Of a stretch of DNA of 64,000 nt, positions 11,481 through 24,439 are shown one piece after another (position 1 is the stretch's first letter; each line of letters opens with the position of its first letter). The notes beneath the pieces are model-generated. The model saw only the letters and a list, made by a program, of their open reading frames with translations, was not told the DNA's origin and made no database searches. The position numbers were made by a program, and so were the translations under genes. The DNA is taken from contig OX388318.1 in assembly GCA_947579605.1 (NCBI GenBank), forward strand, positions 9,300,001-9,364,000, in the 5' to 3' direction. Source of the stretch: Athripsodes cinereus. Taxonomy: Eukaryota > Arthropoda > Insecta > Trichoptera > Leptoceridae.

Positions 11481-12278
11481 GAGTTAACCACTTACACTGT
11501 GAATACTAATGTATATTTTCACACTCCCGTGATCAGCGTGGGATAACATCGGACCATTTGTATAAAATAATTATTATTTCATATATGATATATCTATCTA
11601 CCAACCTATATTATGATAATACTTATAATAATATGTGCACACAATGAAATCTTGATAATGCATTCGTACAGAAATCTGATACTGCTATGTAATACCCACT
11701 ATTAAAACTTTTCGCTGTCCACTGTTTATACTAAAACGAAATGTGATTTAAGAGAGGTTGTTCAAGCCTCTCTTTCTTATATTTCACTAAAACTCTGTAT
11801 CAAATGTTGAAATAACTCTTTTTCCGGATATTTCAAGAGTCCAAGGACTCCTATTTATCCGTTTGGCCTACGATAAGTGACATTTTTTTTAAATCTCCAG
11901 CCAATTAGTACCACTAAGCCAATATTGGCATCTCCGACCCCACCACGTCAGGGGGCGGTGGACCCGGTTGACGTAGACGATCATGTATAAAAGCTGTATC
12001 TTCTCATTTTTGCTTTAGGTATAGGTAATTTGCTCCATTTAGAGCGATTTTCCACTAGATACCTGACGATCTATTGCATATTTTTAGACTCGAATATTTT
12101 AACTATTGCACTATTTTATAGCATTCTAAAAAAATAAACTGAATACCTATATCTGAATCGAGAAACCAGCTTAAATTGTCAAGATGTTCATAAACGTGAA
12201 ACTAGAATTAGCAAGCGATTACATAAATTTCAAAGACGCATGAAACATCCTCTTTGTGAATTTGAAATGAAGATACCA

Positions 12279-12322
<44 letters not shown>

Positions 12323-13286
12323 GGACAATTTGTAAAGCGCCGTTTACTCATAACATGACCTCAAGGGCGCCGTATATCGTATCCATCAATACTCGTACAT
12401 GTTTACGATCGACAATGCACCTTTTTCTAGGGTATTCTATCTTTTTCTCCCCAAAAAGAACTTTATAAAGTAAAAGATGAAATGCGTTTTTCACCCAGGT
12501 TTTCAAAAACATTAGTTGAATAATTCTGAAATATCAGATACATACAAACATCATTAAAATAAACCAAAAAATATAATTTCGGTCATAAAATAAATATAAG
12601 ATATCTATAACTCTATTTCTATTATTATTAGATTGTATCTACAAAACAATATCAAAAACATCGATACAATACGTGTGGGACTCTAAATATTTAGATTATT
12701 TTATGGTTACTCCATTTAAGAGCATTGAATTATCACGATAATGATATGATAACGCTTTGTTTCGAATATTTACAATAAAAATATGAATGCTTTAAGATTC
12801 CTTTATAGAAGTTTTATCGTTTGATGCAATCAAGAATCAATAAAAACTGTTCAAATTTTATCTCCTTTATAAATCGTAAGGAGATGGAATTCCTAATAGG
12901 GTATGTGAATATTAATATTATTATCTATATTATTCATTAAACTTTATGTAAAAACATTGTTTTATTATCATTTTTATTAGCAGTAATAGTGATTTTTGTG
13001 TAAATTTTATAGATTTTTCCCCGGTTTAGTGCCTACAAATATATTGTGATGACTAAAACTGTAAGTTTTAATAAGTGTTTTGTGATACTGTCGGCACTCT
13101 ATTATGGATTCATATGACAAAGTTCAAATGTCGTATGAATAGAACATTAGTTATTTTTTTAACTAGATGTTTTAAAATGTGTAGGAATATTTATGTTAAA
13201 TAAATTTTTTAACACTACATCAAGTGTTAATTTCGATATTAAGGACATATAATACATACATGTTTGAAATAATATATACTATACTA
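11481..13286. other. AT-rich intronic DNA with a GC-richer patch
   Basis: No gene is seen. A GC-richer patch at about 11930-11985 (CACGTCAGGGGGCGGTGGAC) stands out; its origin is unknown. An AT dinucleotide run occupies 12279-12322. Confidence 0.55.
12279..12322. repeat. (AT)n microsatellite
   Basis: About 22 AT units interrupted by one AC. Confidence 0.95.
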
Positions 13287-13690
13287 TACTATACCCTCAC
13301 GCCGTATCCCAAGTGGGGTAGGCAGAGAGAACGGAACGCCACACAGATCTATCTTTACACACTTCCTTCGCTTCCTCCACATTCATACAGTTTCTCATAC
13401 ATGCACGTCGATTCCTCTTACTCAACACGCGGCCGTCCTTGAGAATTTGATCCACGTGATCAAGCCACGTGGTTCTCGGACGTCCGCGCTTCCTCACACC
13501 TTTTCTTTCAGACAAGTATATCCTCTTTGTCATTCTTACTTCGTTCATTCGTTCAACGTGTCCAAACCACCGTAGTTTATTCACGCGCATTCTGTCCACA
13601 ACACTCTTCTTGCATCCGCTCATTCTTCTAATATCCTCATTCTTCACTCTATCACGCAGCGTTTTACCAACCATTCTTCTTAAATAATAT
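13287..13690 (-). mobile_element. LINE fragment, family R (RT C-terminal coding end)
   Basis: The best copy of family R. The minus strand is open for 125 codons (13674 to 13297) and reads RRMSGCKKSVVDRMRVNKLR, WFGHVERMNEVRMTKRIY, KRGRPRTTWLDHVDQILK and ends SVLSAYPTWDTA. This is the C-terminal tail of a non-LTR (RTE-like) reverse transcriptase, past the catalytic core. The 3' end, read on the minus strand, carries CTACCCCACTTGGGATACGG and finishes in a repeated TATAG tail. The endonuclease and the RT palm are absent, so it is a 5'-truncated insertion. Relatives lie at 43211-43432, 43960-44129, 47286-47945, 54355-54561 and 57712-57940. Confidence 0.85.
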
Positions 13691-14328
13691 TATATAGGCA
13701 CTAAAATTTACATTCAGTAATAAATATAGATTAGACAGGACTTTATTTTACAAAAACGCAAGTGTCCTGTGTCTTTTTAAGCCACTTGATATCTAAATTC
13801 TCTTATTTCTATGCCATGGAAAGGACATTATTTATCTATATTTTCAGTCACAGCATCTTTGGAGGAATGCAGAGAACGCATTCCATATTTATAACACGCG
13901 GTTAATCTTTAAGCTACACGTAAGGGTAAATTATGGTATAGATAGGTATCCGATAATCACTAAAAGGTATGTATGTAAAAAAATATTTTTGAAATCAAAG
14001 CTTTTTAATACTAAGAATTAAAGAATTAAAAACTGAAATTCTTCCGATTCGTATTATATAATTAAATTCTCTGGACTGTAGTGGTATAGATCTATGATCA
14101 ATATTCAAATGAGCTTTCGTTACACACAACTAATTTTACGCGGTAGCAATTCCAACAGACTTGATTTGTATCTCGAACTTACTTATATAAAAGGTTGTAC
14201 GTACAACAAACGTTTTAAATAATAGATGTACCTAATATTATACAACCAGCTACTAATTATAGAAAACCAACCATAAAATATGTTTATAATTCAGTCGTAA
14301 AACAGAGCCTATGAGAAATTTATGTATC

Positions 14329-14331
14329 TTA
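14329..14331. repeat. TTA target-site duplication (left)
   Basis: TTA directly precedes the element that starts at 14332 and is repeated at 14860-14862 after its end. Confidence 0.7.
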
Positions 14332-14859
14332 TGGGGTGTTCACATTTGGCGAATATCGCCAGGCGAATTTCGTTTGCATAAAAAACAAAATTCGCCGGAC
14401 GCCCATTGATTGTCACACCTGTTCACACAGTACACCAATATATATACGATCTGTCAGATGCACTTTGATTTTGACGTTGTTTTCAAAATTGCAGACGTTG
14501 AGATGGAGATCGCGAAGTGTTTATTATTAGTTGAAAATGTTATAGTTGAGGTTATAAGGCGTCTTTTTACTAAGGAAACAAACGCCACAAATCAACAACA
14601 AAGATAACAACTGTCACGAAACCGGAATAATTATAAAATTTATAGGTTATAAAGTTTTTACCATAGAAACAGACGCCGCGCACAACTACGCATGCGCGAA
14701 TCGCTCAACCAGAGAAAAAGTTGAAAGGTGGTCAACTTGAGACGATATCGTTTCTACTACTTTTTATCGTTTCAGGCTAGCTGTCATTTTGTTCACACGG
14801 TTCAAATGACTGACGATATTTTGGCGTCCTGGCGATATTCGCCAAATGTGAACACCACA
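14332..14859. mobile_element. Harbinger-like MITE
   Basis: This 528-bp element is bounded by about 31-bp terminal inverted repeats. The left is TGGGGTGTTCACATTTGGCG then AATATCGCCAGG; the right end is the same in reverse with one change (TGTGG). TTA duplications flank it, matching the 3-bp TWA target typical of PIF/Harbinger elements. Copies of TGTTCACAC lie inside both ends. The short open frame at 14410-14607 might be a remnant of a transposase start, but I do not recognise it. It is non-autonomous. Confidence 0.8.
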
Positions 14860-15212
14860 TTAAGAAAACACATATATTCAATATGCCTTTGAATCGGTAA
14901 ACTTTGTATCAGTAAACATAATGTATTTTATATATTTGAGATATTTATCGCGGTATTTTGTACGTTTTAATATAAACCTGTTTTAATCATGAGTTTTTTC
15001 ATATATTATAATGAAGTATTCATGAATCATGTTTTCCGATACAAAAAGATATTTGGCAGTTTATTGAAATTATTCCATTTTTTTTTAATTAATTTAGTGT
15101 GAAATATTACACTTACCTACAATAATATTAAGATAAATTTTAATTGGTGTGGAATTTTACCCCTTCGTGTGTTTTTATATTTTTTTTAGTAGCACATTTA
15201 ATATATTCAATT

Positions 15213-15370
15213 CAAGGATATGATATGCCAGTCATCCCTAAAGTCTCTATTTTCTTAATTATATAATGGAGGGGGCAACTTGTTATGTTCATTACATGTT
15301 TCTAGTGCACTGGCTTCCTCACTTGGCTAAAACTGTGATGATATTCTTACACCTATACGATAGAAAGTAT
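15213..15370 (+). repeat. Dispersed repeat S, degraded copy
   Basis: Contains GATATGCCAGTCATCCCTAA, TTGTTATGTTCATTACATG and CTGGCTTCCTCACTTGGC in the order of the other S copies. Confidence 0.4.
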
Positions 15371-16527
15371 TTATTGAAAATGCACTAAACTATCTTGAAA
15401 AGCGCAAGAGGAAAGAGAATGCAATGGAACCATGATGGAGACGCGATGAAAACTTAAAAAACTAGATATGTAGAGAAGAATCTATTACCAAAAATGTATC
15501 CAATATGAATATGACAGAGGATGGACAGAGCGGAATGGAAAGGGAAATTCAAGGCTTTGCTGCAAATCATCTGATCGTAAAAGGAAAACTGAAAATGAAC
15601 AAAAAGTTTAGAAATAATAAACCAAATTTAAATATGAATATTTTCGAGTTCACAAATATTGACAAAAATATCGGAACAGAAGGTTTGTTTGATCATCGTG
15701 AAAGCATAAAAATTTCACATTACGGTTATGAAGAATAATATTTTTGTGTAAACATACTACTATTTGCTAAATGAAATTGCTTTTAATCTAAAAGGCTTTT
15801 TACTTATTTATGAAAACATCATATTGAGTCATAAAATATTCAGATTTCATCATACGTTTTGACCGAAAACAATGACGTATAAAAATTATAAATATAAAAC
15901 CGTTAAAATATGTGAAAAACAAATATCTTGTGATCATTATATATGCAAACAAGTTAATATTGTTTTTATCATTATTGTTTATTTATGAATGTAGAGATTA
16001 TCGTATTTTTCTCTCTCTCTATCGTATTTTTTAAATTTCTTTGATTATTTTCCAGGCAAGAATAAGTTTTCCACTTAGTAATATAATAATTGTAATTCTC
16101 TGTAATTATAAAACAAAATATGTCACATTTATAAAGATACATATTTGCTGGAAAAGATCGCCTCCAGGCAATGAGTACGCCCACTGTGTATGTGTTTTTA
16201 TTACAAACCAGAGTTTTTTTTCTTTAAATTTACGATTGCTCTCTAAGAGGCAGGTATTGGTCATAAATTTAGCGATGAAATAATATCACCTATCCTAATT
16301 TTTTCATAATACGGATCAAACGGTATGTATATTAATTGGGTTGGCTGGAAGAAATCGCATATACCTACGATAAGTCCGCTTTTTGGTACTGTCTGTAGAA
16401 ATTTACTTGTATACTTCATATTTGGATACCAATAAAGTTTTTTTTTATGATCAACATCCAGTTAGTCGACTAGGTAAATAATTTGTGAGAGATTTCGTTA
16501 TGTAATAGATAAATAAGACAATGTACA

Positions 16528-16570
16528 CATTACGGCATATCTCACCAGTGGGGTAGTCAGCAGACCATTT
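16528..16570 (-). repeat. Dispersed repeat S, 3' end only
   Basis: ACGGCATATCTCACCAGTGG followed by GGTAGTCAGCAGAC is the inverted S 3' end. Confidence 0.5.
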
Positions 16571-17584
16571 GTATATAAATACACATTTTTTTTAAAAAAA
16601 AAGATATATCTGGGTTTGTTATAAACCCAAATATAACCTTATACACCTTTCACACTAAGGTAAAAGCTTGTGCCGTGTTCGTTTTGTTCGAATAATTTGT
16701 TGTCTCTATACAAAAAAAAAATAATAAAGAAGTCATCATACAATAATACAATAACAATGACATACACCGATGGCAACGACTAAATTTAATAAACTCATAA
16801 ATTATTGTCAACAAACAATATCCCTCAATATGACTTTAAAAACAAAACATTTTAAAGCATCTACACAGACAGTAATATTAAGACATTCAGGATGGATAAC
16901 ATAATTCTTTATATTAATCATAACAAAAATCACACATCAATTTTCATAGAACAAAGAATTTCGCATTATTTTTATCTATATTCTCATAGGAAACTTTGTT
17001 AGCGTGTAGTTGTTAATTTCTAATGTTTGTTTTCGTAAATTGTGTCGCTAATGTTTATCATAAACTTTTTAATTCTCTACAACATGTGTAATAATTAAGA
17101 CGTTTCCTTCCAACCAGTTCGTCACAACAGGAGTTGTGCTTGTGTCGCTAGTTAATTAAATATTATTGTTTACTTTAATTAATGTCTTTATACAAATGTG
17201 TATAGTGTCTTAGTATTTATAATTATACTTATAGATAATCTTGTGTTATTTCAGTACATCATAGTTAACATTATAATAATAAGCAAATTCGTATAATTGT
17301 GTAATTAGTGCGAAATATATTACATTCATATATATGTACATACCACTGTCAAATAATTTAATTAAATATTATTCAAGCAATCTGATATACCTAATATGTA
17401 TCTCTAAATTATTGAACATAGATGGAAACATATTCATGATATTTATTATTTTTATTATCTTTTACATTTTATTAAATGACGATTAGTCGTTTTTTTGTGG
17501 AGGAAGTTATACTTATGTCTACTCTTTTCGGTAATTTTTCGAGTGTCCTATAAAACGTAGGCGTACATAAAATATCACGAAACG

Positions 17585-17640
17585 CATGAATGAATGAATG
17601 AATGAATGAATGAATGAATATTTATTTTCCAGGAAAAAAT
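17585..17640 (-). repeat. (GAAT)n run, probable LINE 3' tail
   Basis: About eight GAAT units followed by ATTTATTTTCCAGGAAAAAA. Read on the minus strand this is a TTCC...AAATAAAT end with an ATTC repeat tail, as left by jockey/CR1-type LINEs. Confidence 0.5.
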
Positions 17641-17869
17641 AACAATAAAATAATGAAGTACATACTACGTTATAAAATAAAGTATAAGTAATCTGTATGA
17701 ATATTATTAATCAATTAAATACATAATATACCTATATACATTAGAAGAATAAAAAAATATATGAAAAAATTGATGTGAAGAAAAAAACTACATAAAATAT
17801 TTAAACTGCAAAGGTAGATATTGTATAAGTTATAAGTATTACAATCAAAAAAGAAACATATATCTAACG

Positions 17870-18005
17870 TTTTCAATTAAGCGATGAGGTATATGTACAA
17901 CGCTTGCTGAATTTCTTTGCTTTTTACTAATAAGGAGAGGAAACTTGCATGTTTATTACATGCAAAAGATCTGCTGAATACCATACTTGTGGGATATTTA
18001 TTATT
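17870..18005 (+). repeat. Dispersed repeat S, degraded copy
   Basis: GCGATGAGGTATATG, GGAGAGGAAACTTGCATG, TTTATTACATGC and ACTTGTGGGATAT follow the S order. It ends about 80 bp upstream of the prickle exon acceptor. Confidence 0.6.
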
Positions 18006-18088
18006 AATTCTTGGATACATATTTTATCAAAAAATGCGTTTTTAATATAGTATCTATCCATCTTATAATTTTATATTATTTTTTTCAG

Positions 18089-18356
18089 ACCAGTCTGCCG
18101 TAACTGCACGGACGACACGTCTCCGATGGAGCAACCCGGAGTGTCTCCTACGCCTCCCATGGCAACAGCCACCGGGACTCCAACAAGCGCTGGAGCTCTC
18201 AGGGGTCTTCTAGAGCATGCTGAGAGACTACTTCACACCAAGCAACCCCCTCCGGTACCACAGCAAGATCCTCACAGGCACTCGCAGTCTGATGATGATT
18301 CGGGGTGTGCTTTGGAAGAATACACGTGGGTGCCACCTGGACTGAGACCTGAACAG
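18089..18356 (+). CDS. pk: prickle exon: pre-PET region and start of PET domain
   Basis: Prickle is a cytoplasmic PET/LIM protein of the Frizzled/planar cell polarity pathway; it acts at the cell cortex opposite Frizzled/Dishevelled with Van Gogh. The exon follows a TTTTTTTCAG acceptor and ends at GAACAG before GTTAGA. It is open throughout, reading [17 protein letters not shown], a proline-rich linker, a leucine-rich stretch ([10 protein letters not shown]), then [18 protein letters not shown] and RPEQ. The [21 protein letters not shown] string is nearly invariant in Prickle proteins from insects to vertebrates. The first base completes a codon from an earlier exon and the exon ends in phase 0. 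The internal ATG at 18126 is in a weak context and is probably not the main start. The frame running past 18356 is intron. Confidence 0.93.
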
Positions 18357-18539
18357 GTTAGAAAAGATTTTCAAGTATTTATTTACTTACTCGTAAAAAT
18401 ATGTAGATTTTTTTCAGTAGTAAGCAAGTCCACAGAAGCTAGAAAAAATAAATCACAATGTGCATATAACTGGCCACATATACACGTCATTTCCATTTTG
18501 AGGAACTATTGTCAGTAATGTAACTGTCACTGAACATCC

Positions 18540-21455
18540 TTAAAATATAAAGCATTACGGAGGCAGCAAGTTCAGGTACTCCAGTCGTATGGCATTGTTC
18601 CATTTGCAAGATGACTTCACAGTTTTATAAGTATTTAAACAATGTACTTTTTGTTACTTGACTTTAATTTCAGCCTACGCCATTAATAAGTAATTCGATT
18701 ATTTTTTTTAGTATTGCACAGAAAGTACATCTTTGAGATACTTTTATCTTATTAAAATGTCTGATACTATTACATAATTATTTTTTTCTAAAATAAGTGA
18801 AAGGATTTCACAAATCAAAACCTTATTTCTTCTCGATCACAATATATTTTTTAAAATGTATATATTTCACTCCTGAACTTTGGTAAAAGACTGGAATTAT
18901 TTCCTCACCATAATTTCTATAATACTGCAATAAAGCATTCATAGAAAAGATACGTTAAGGTTAAGTTATGTCCCAGCATTTTAAATAAATGGTATAATCT
19001 TTGTACTTTTTAAATACCGACAATACACAAATTATACCTACCTTATGTTTTTTTATATACAAAAAGTACATAATTTAGATTTCCTTCATTAATTCAAATG
19101 ATCAAAAGATATGTACAGACAGTGAATATTACATATCGGAAGCTCTTGTTCATTATTAATGTTCCAATTAATTTGATTATCCTGTTTTTTATTAATCAGT
19201 GTGACCAATTTCTAGGAACTACGCGTTCCAGATCTATATTGGGACAAGATGTATACAAGTAAAAGTATAGACGTTTTTTTATTAAAGCCATTAAGTTTGA
19301 ATAATAAACTATAAATTTAATAATATCAGGTATATGTAAATTTCATTTGCGATCCATGAAATTTTCATTCCTGCTTCAACCTGTTAGCCTTTGCATATTC
19401 AGTATTTCAAATAGCGTCTAATTGTACATTATATACATATTTAAGAGATTTAGTAACTGAGGTAAATCCTGAGCCCACCTTTGATTTTTTTGTATCGTTG
19501 AGTTTAGATGATGTAGGAGCTCATCTCTTAAAATATCCAGGGGAAAGTGGTGGGAAACCCTTAATGCTGTCCCATTAGCTTTCAATCTTGATTTTTTATT
19601 TAACTCTTAATAAAATAAATCACCATTAAAAAATATGTTTCGGGAATGGTTGTTTAACCAAAAGTTTCATGTATTGCTCCACTATTAATTTGTGATGATG
19701 ACATTGAAAAAAATAACATTATATGAATGACACCGTTTCAAGATTAAAAAGAAAATTTTGAGAAACGTAACGCCATCAAATTAAGACATTCAAAATGGGT
19801 GGTAAATCTAACCGCTGCATTTAAGATGTGAAATGTTTTTATTTTATCGAACACCTGCTTTTTTCAGGACTCTCGAAAACTAACGGAAGAAAATTTGACA
19901 ATATTCTCTTTATTTAAAAAATTAATTCTTCACGATATATTTTCGAGAGTCTTGTAAGAGGCAGTCCTTCCTGTAAAAGAATAAATGCACTCGTAGAAAA
20001 TCGACGTATTTAACAAATCTGTTTTATTTGCTATCGACCGTACAATTTAGTTGAATAGTTTGGAGGAGCTGAAATAATCAAGTAAGCTCATTTTTTCATA
20101 AAAACTTACTAATATTTTCAGTCTTTGTAATATTATTATTGGAACTATAGTTCATTCAACCAATCTAACAGGCTCTAAAATTTTTAGACTTGTGAAAACT
20201 ACGATATTTTATTTTCTATAATTAGAAATTTTTGAATATGACTTAAGTCTTATATCTGCCAATCGTATTGATCTTTTTAGGAAAATATGAAAACTGTATT
20301 AATATGTATGATAAATTTATTTTTGTGTTTTTTAATGGAAGAAAAATGTACAGTAGGCGGTCACGTTTCTGTTTCCCTTCAAAGCAGGAAATTATTTAAT
20401 TTATTCGCTACTATCCCACGCGGTTACAATAACTGATATCATAAATTATAAAGGCCCCGAAAATAATAATAACATTTATTATTCATCTATCATGGAAGTT
20501 ATTTAGTATTATTTTTTAAAAATAAATTAGTCTATCCGTGCGCATTGTTTCGTTTTTATCACACAATATTCTGTTGAGCCGTGTTTACACTATGTATCTG
20601 GAAAATATACAATTTTGACAAATAAATTGTTGATAATAGAACCTATTTTTATTTATCACTTTTAAATGACTATTTTTTCTGATTCATCAAAGCGAATTTT
20701 GTTCTCATTCGCTAAATGCAAAGGTAATGTGAAAGTTACGAGTTTTTTTCTTCTAAAATCTGATTAATTTTTAACATCTTTTATCACACGATTTTCGTAA
20801 AAAAAAACACGTACACGACATATTTAATATTTGATTAAAATGCAAAAACACTTTTTTTGCAACGAAATTTTAAACAGTTTTAATTTATAATGTAAACTAC
20901 ACTTAACTATTATTTTTTTATGAACTTGTAAAATTACGACTTCTTATGAAATACAGTTGCGCGTAATTAAAGAGTGGATTAATTGATCACTTTGCAACTC
21001 TGGTGGTAGTAAAAATATAATCTAATATCAGTCTAAGTTATTGCTTTTATGTTTCTTTGAAATAATCGAATATCATCTCTACATTATCTATTGTATGTAC
21101 ACGCGTATGTATACAAGTTAGCCAGTGGAAGCGTTCTATCCGATAAATTAATATAGGTACCTATTCCATTTACACATTTCTTTTTGTAAGTTTTGTTTAT
21201 ATTTTTCTCTGTATATTCTGTATATTCTACCATATATTCTCTTTTTTTAAATAAATCTTTTGAAAGATAATCTTAACTAGGGTATTTTTTAGAAATACTT
21301 TTTAATACGGAAATACGATTTCTATTTTTTCATCACTTTCAACACCTTTATAAATCTAATCAAAATCATCAGAATAAATTTAAATAAACTTATAGAGAAA
21401 TTATTAATTTTTATAACTCTGAAGTGATCTATTTTAACTCAAACTTTTATTTATG
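18540..21455. other. AT-rich intronic DNA
   Basis: Apart from an inverted S copy at 19765-19970 I see no gene or mobile element. A slightly GC-richer patch near 20355-20390 could be a conserved non-coding element, but nothing proves it. Confidence 0.55.
19765..19970 (-). repeat. Dispersed repeat S, middle and 5' part
   Basis: AAGACATTCAAAATGGGTGG, CCGCTGCATTTAAGATGTG, ATCGAACACCTGC and CAGGACTCTCGAAAAC follow the order seen in the inverted copies at 33100-33345 and 45285-45600. Confidence 0.6.
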
Positions 21456-21458
21456 GTG

Positions 21459-21835
21459 AACGAAATTTCAGTGCTCGTTTCAGCCAACTATCATCGGACA
21501 TTCTCAAAATGTGACCTTTCCAGAATCAGTCTCTTCTATATAACAGTGACTACAGATATATGCTGAGAGTGTTGGCGCATAGTATCATTTGTGACATGCT
21601 CATACAACCTAACATCCAAAATCCTCCTAAGACACACCTATTTTCGTTCGAATTCATTCGAACATGATACTTATATTCCTGCGTCTACATGAGTTCCGAC
21701 GCCAACGGCCTGGATTTTCCTTTTCCACAATACACCATTCCTTTGACGATAACAACATCAGGACGCAAGGAATGCCGTAGAAAGAGGTGACGCTCTGCCC
21801 TGTGTTCCCGCGTATACCATTGAAGGGCCCCTCAG
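21459..21835 (+). mobile_element. LINE fragment, family J, with internal inversion
   Basis: The left part (21459 to about 21665) matches the minus-strand family-J copy: GCCAACTATCATCGGACATT, CATAGTATCATTTGTGACAT and ACATCCAAAATCCTCCTAAG. The right part (about 21689-21835) matches the same element in the opposite orientation, starting at the adjoining element position: GAGTTCCGACGCC, CCACAATACACCATTCCT and CGCAAGGAATGCCGTAG. A short internal deletion follows. This is the topology of a twin-primed LINE insertion. Confidence 0.65.
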
Positions 21836-22039
21836 GCTGCCCACTGTGGCGCCTCCGATGTGGACAAGATTTGTGTAGTGTAAAATTCGGATAAATGGAA
21901 GTCCTCAGACTTCTGCATTGTCTGGATGGTCAGTGGGTCTCCTTCAATGTTGGCTTAATATTTTGACAAATCGCCATACATTACAAATGGTAGATGTATG
22001 TATATTTGTATGAGTGCGCAGGTGTTAAATTTTTTTGGT

Positions 22040-22102
22040 TTATTTTTTTGATATTTGTAAATGGCATAAGCCGTATGTTTGGTTGAATAAATAAATAATA
22101 CA
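22040..22102 (+). repeat. LINE 3' end with AATA-type tail
   Basis: TTTGTAAATGGCATAAGCCG followed by a GAATAAATAAATAAT tail. The same GGCATTAGCCG-type motif precedes the tails at 28599-28631 and 53164-53222. Confidence 0.6.
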
Positions 22103-24439
22103 CTGTGTTGTGGATAATCCACAAGCTAGTTGTGGTACAGATTTGAGTTCTCTTCTCTACAACTATTATTATTTAGTATTGACGGCCATGTAACATCATG
22201 TTGTACGTAGTGTCTTATTAAGTGACATTAATATACAGTTATATGCAACACATTATCGTTACATATTATATTATTATTGATTTGATAATATTGTAATCGC
22301 ATTCCTTATGTAAATAGTGAGATGAAACCAATTCAATCACCGCCATGTCAGACATTGCGGTGTATACCTAATACTATCGCCATGCAGACGAAATTTGGAC
22401 TAAAAACAATAATCCTTCACAAAATACTTTTTAATCGATTTCAAAATTTCGCGATTTTAGTATTGTTTTTTTATTTATCCATTTATTCTTCACTGTACAT
22501 TAATAAAAAAAATAATTTAAAAAGGAAATGCATTCGTATTAAATGCAATGAACATGCAGAAAGTGAATTTATCTCAAAAGCCCGATCTCTTCCGAATCAT
22601 CCAAAAGAACACACCCAAAAATTAAATAAATAAATGAAGTGCAATAAACCTTAAAAATTCTAAAATATACTTAACTTTTGTTTTTTCTTTACGATCTAAA
22701 CAATATTATGCCCACTTTTTTATTCATTCAAATAAGTACATGAATTTTATTATGTTATACTAAATTGTCAAAGTATGTAGACATGTAGATAAATAATGTA
22801 TGCCACCAATTATGAATGTTTGTTTTATATCACGATGAGGATGTTTTACAAGTTTATTGAGAATATTTTATTTTCATTTAGTACCTAAGTTCAATATATT
22901 TACTGTAACATTAAAAAATGTTCGATATATTAAAAAAAATGTCCACTAATTCAGAATTAAATATTTTCAAAATGTGACGTGTGACGATAATACGGAATTC
23001 GCTAACCTAACCAAGTGCAAATATGTATTCAATATCTACGTTGATGAATAAATTTCGTATTAGCTTTAAGCAGTAGTTAGGTACATATTGTGACCATGGA
23101 TGGAACCAGTTAGATTGCAATAAATCAGACAGGGTGTCGGGAATGTATCATACTAAGGTGTAATAACTAAGTATTATGTGTGATTATTATTAAGTATTTA
23201 ATGCGAATATTTTTGTTTAGAATAACAGACTAGATGATGTAGTGTACACACATTCATATTAATACGATAATAAATTCATCAAATTTCATATCTGTCATAC
23301 AGAAACAATTTGTATAAGCTTTTGCTTCTACTTATAATAAAAGTTTATATGAATTGTAACTAAGGCCATTTTTTTGAGAAATATATCACTCAAAATGAGT
23401 GCCGCTAGTAATATTTATTTAATTCGTTTCAAAATCAAATTAAAAAAGAAGTAAATTCACAATTAAAGAAATACACCAACAATGAAAATATCGGTTTAGA
23501 GAGATGGTTCTTTTAAATATATTTTCATAGTATATGTATGTATCTAAAAAAAATGAAAAAGTCACCATAATTTCTTGCATGAAAAAATAGTTGAAGAGTC
23601 CCAATAATCTTCAAAGAAATTGTGTCGATTATGGCAGTGAACTAAATACCACTGTGTACAAAAAATTGTAAATTATAATTCGGTTTTCATCAAACAATGA
23701 GAATTAAGTGGAGTACGCCATGTACCTACCTACCCGTGCCTATTATTTTTGAATTCTATTAAGATTATCTAAATAAGGTGATGAGTGATTGGCCAATAGA
23801 TTTTACAATTTATCTTCGACTTTACATACAGAGACGGCATCATATTAGGTATAGTAACTACAAGTAATTATGCATCATAATAATATCAACCTGTATTAGA
23901 TGCATAGGCACTATGTATTCATATTAATCAGTTTTTTCTGTGCACACGTAGTATTCTTATATTTCAGTCTATACGTGTTATAAAATTATTAATAATCGAT
24001 TTTAGCGGCAATTTTTTTTATTAAATTTTTATGACACAAGTAAGAATATTAATTTTAATTAATAGACCATTTTATTACGGAGGGCCGCGTCGGTAATTGT
24101 AGCTTTTAGTAATTGAATTCCAGAAATGGGAGTCAGTCAAATTACTTATCTATTTTTTTTTTCGACATATTCTATTTCAAAATTTTAACAAGCATACTAT
24201 ATATTATGTGATATCGTTGAGTAATGAGTATTGAAGAAATATATTGTGGGAAGGTTTGATGTTATAAAAAATGTTATTGAATAAATTTTAATAAGTTTGA
24301 TGTTTCGTTTTCAATTTTTATTAATATCCGTTCTAATTAATAATTATTTTTTTAAATCTCTGTAATTACTATAGTGATCCTAAATCATTTTTATATCCGT
24401 CGAATTCATGCAGTATATAACTTTTAAATATAAGCTTTA
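22103..24439. other. AT-rich intronic DNA
   Basis: Nothing recognisable. The frame at 22322-22633 begins in unremarkable sequence and has no domain or splice logic. The 5' part of the LINE that follows may start somewhere before 24440, but no boundary is visible. Confidence 0.55.

Larger units (their letters stand above)
15371..17869. other. AT-rich intronic DNA
   Basis: No exon is recognised. It holds a short inverted S fragment at 16528-16570 and a GAAT run at 17585-17620 that looks like an inverted LINE tail. The open frame at 15505-15738 is a plausible random or decayed element and has no domain I recognise. Confidence 0.55.

Noticed and set aside
15505..15738. 77-codon open frame with a hydrophilic product.
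   Set aside because: No domain, no splice context and no link to a neighbouring element; likely chance or decayed repeat.
18357..18518. Open frame running past the end of the 18-kb prickle exon.
   Set aside because: Protein conservation stops exactly at RPEQ and resumes at VHLYF at 50868; the extension is intron read-through.
22322..22633. 103-codon open frame.
   Set aside because: Composition and content look random; no family recognised.
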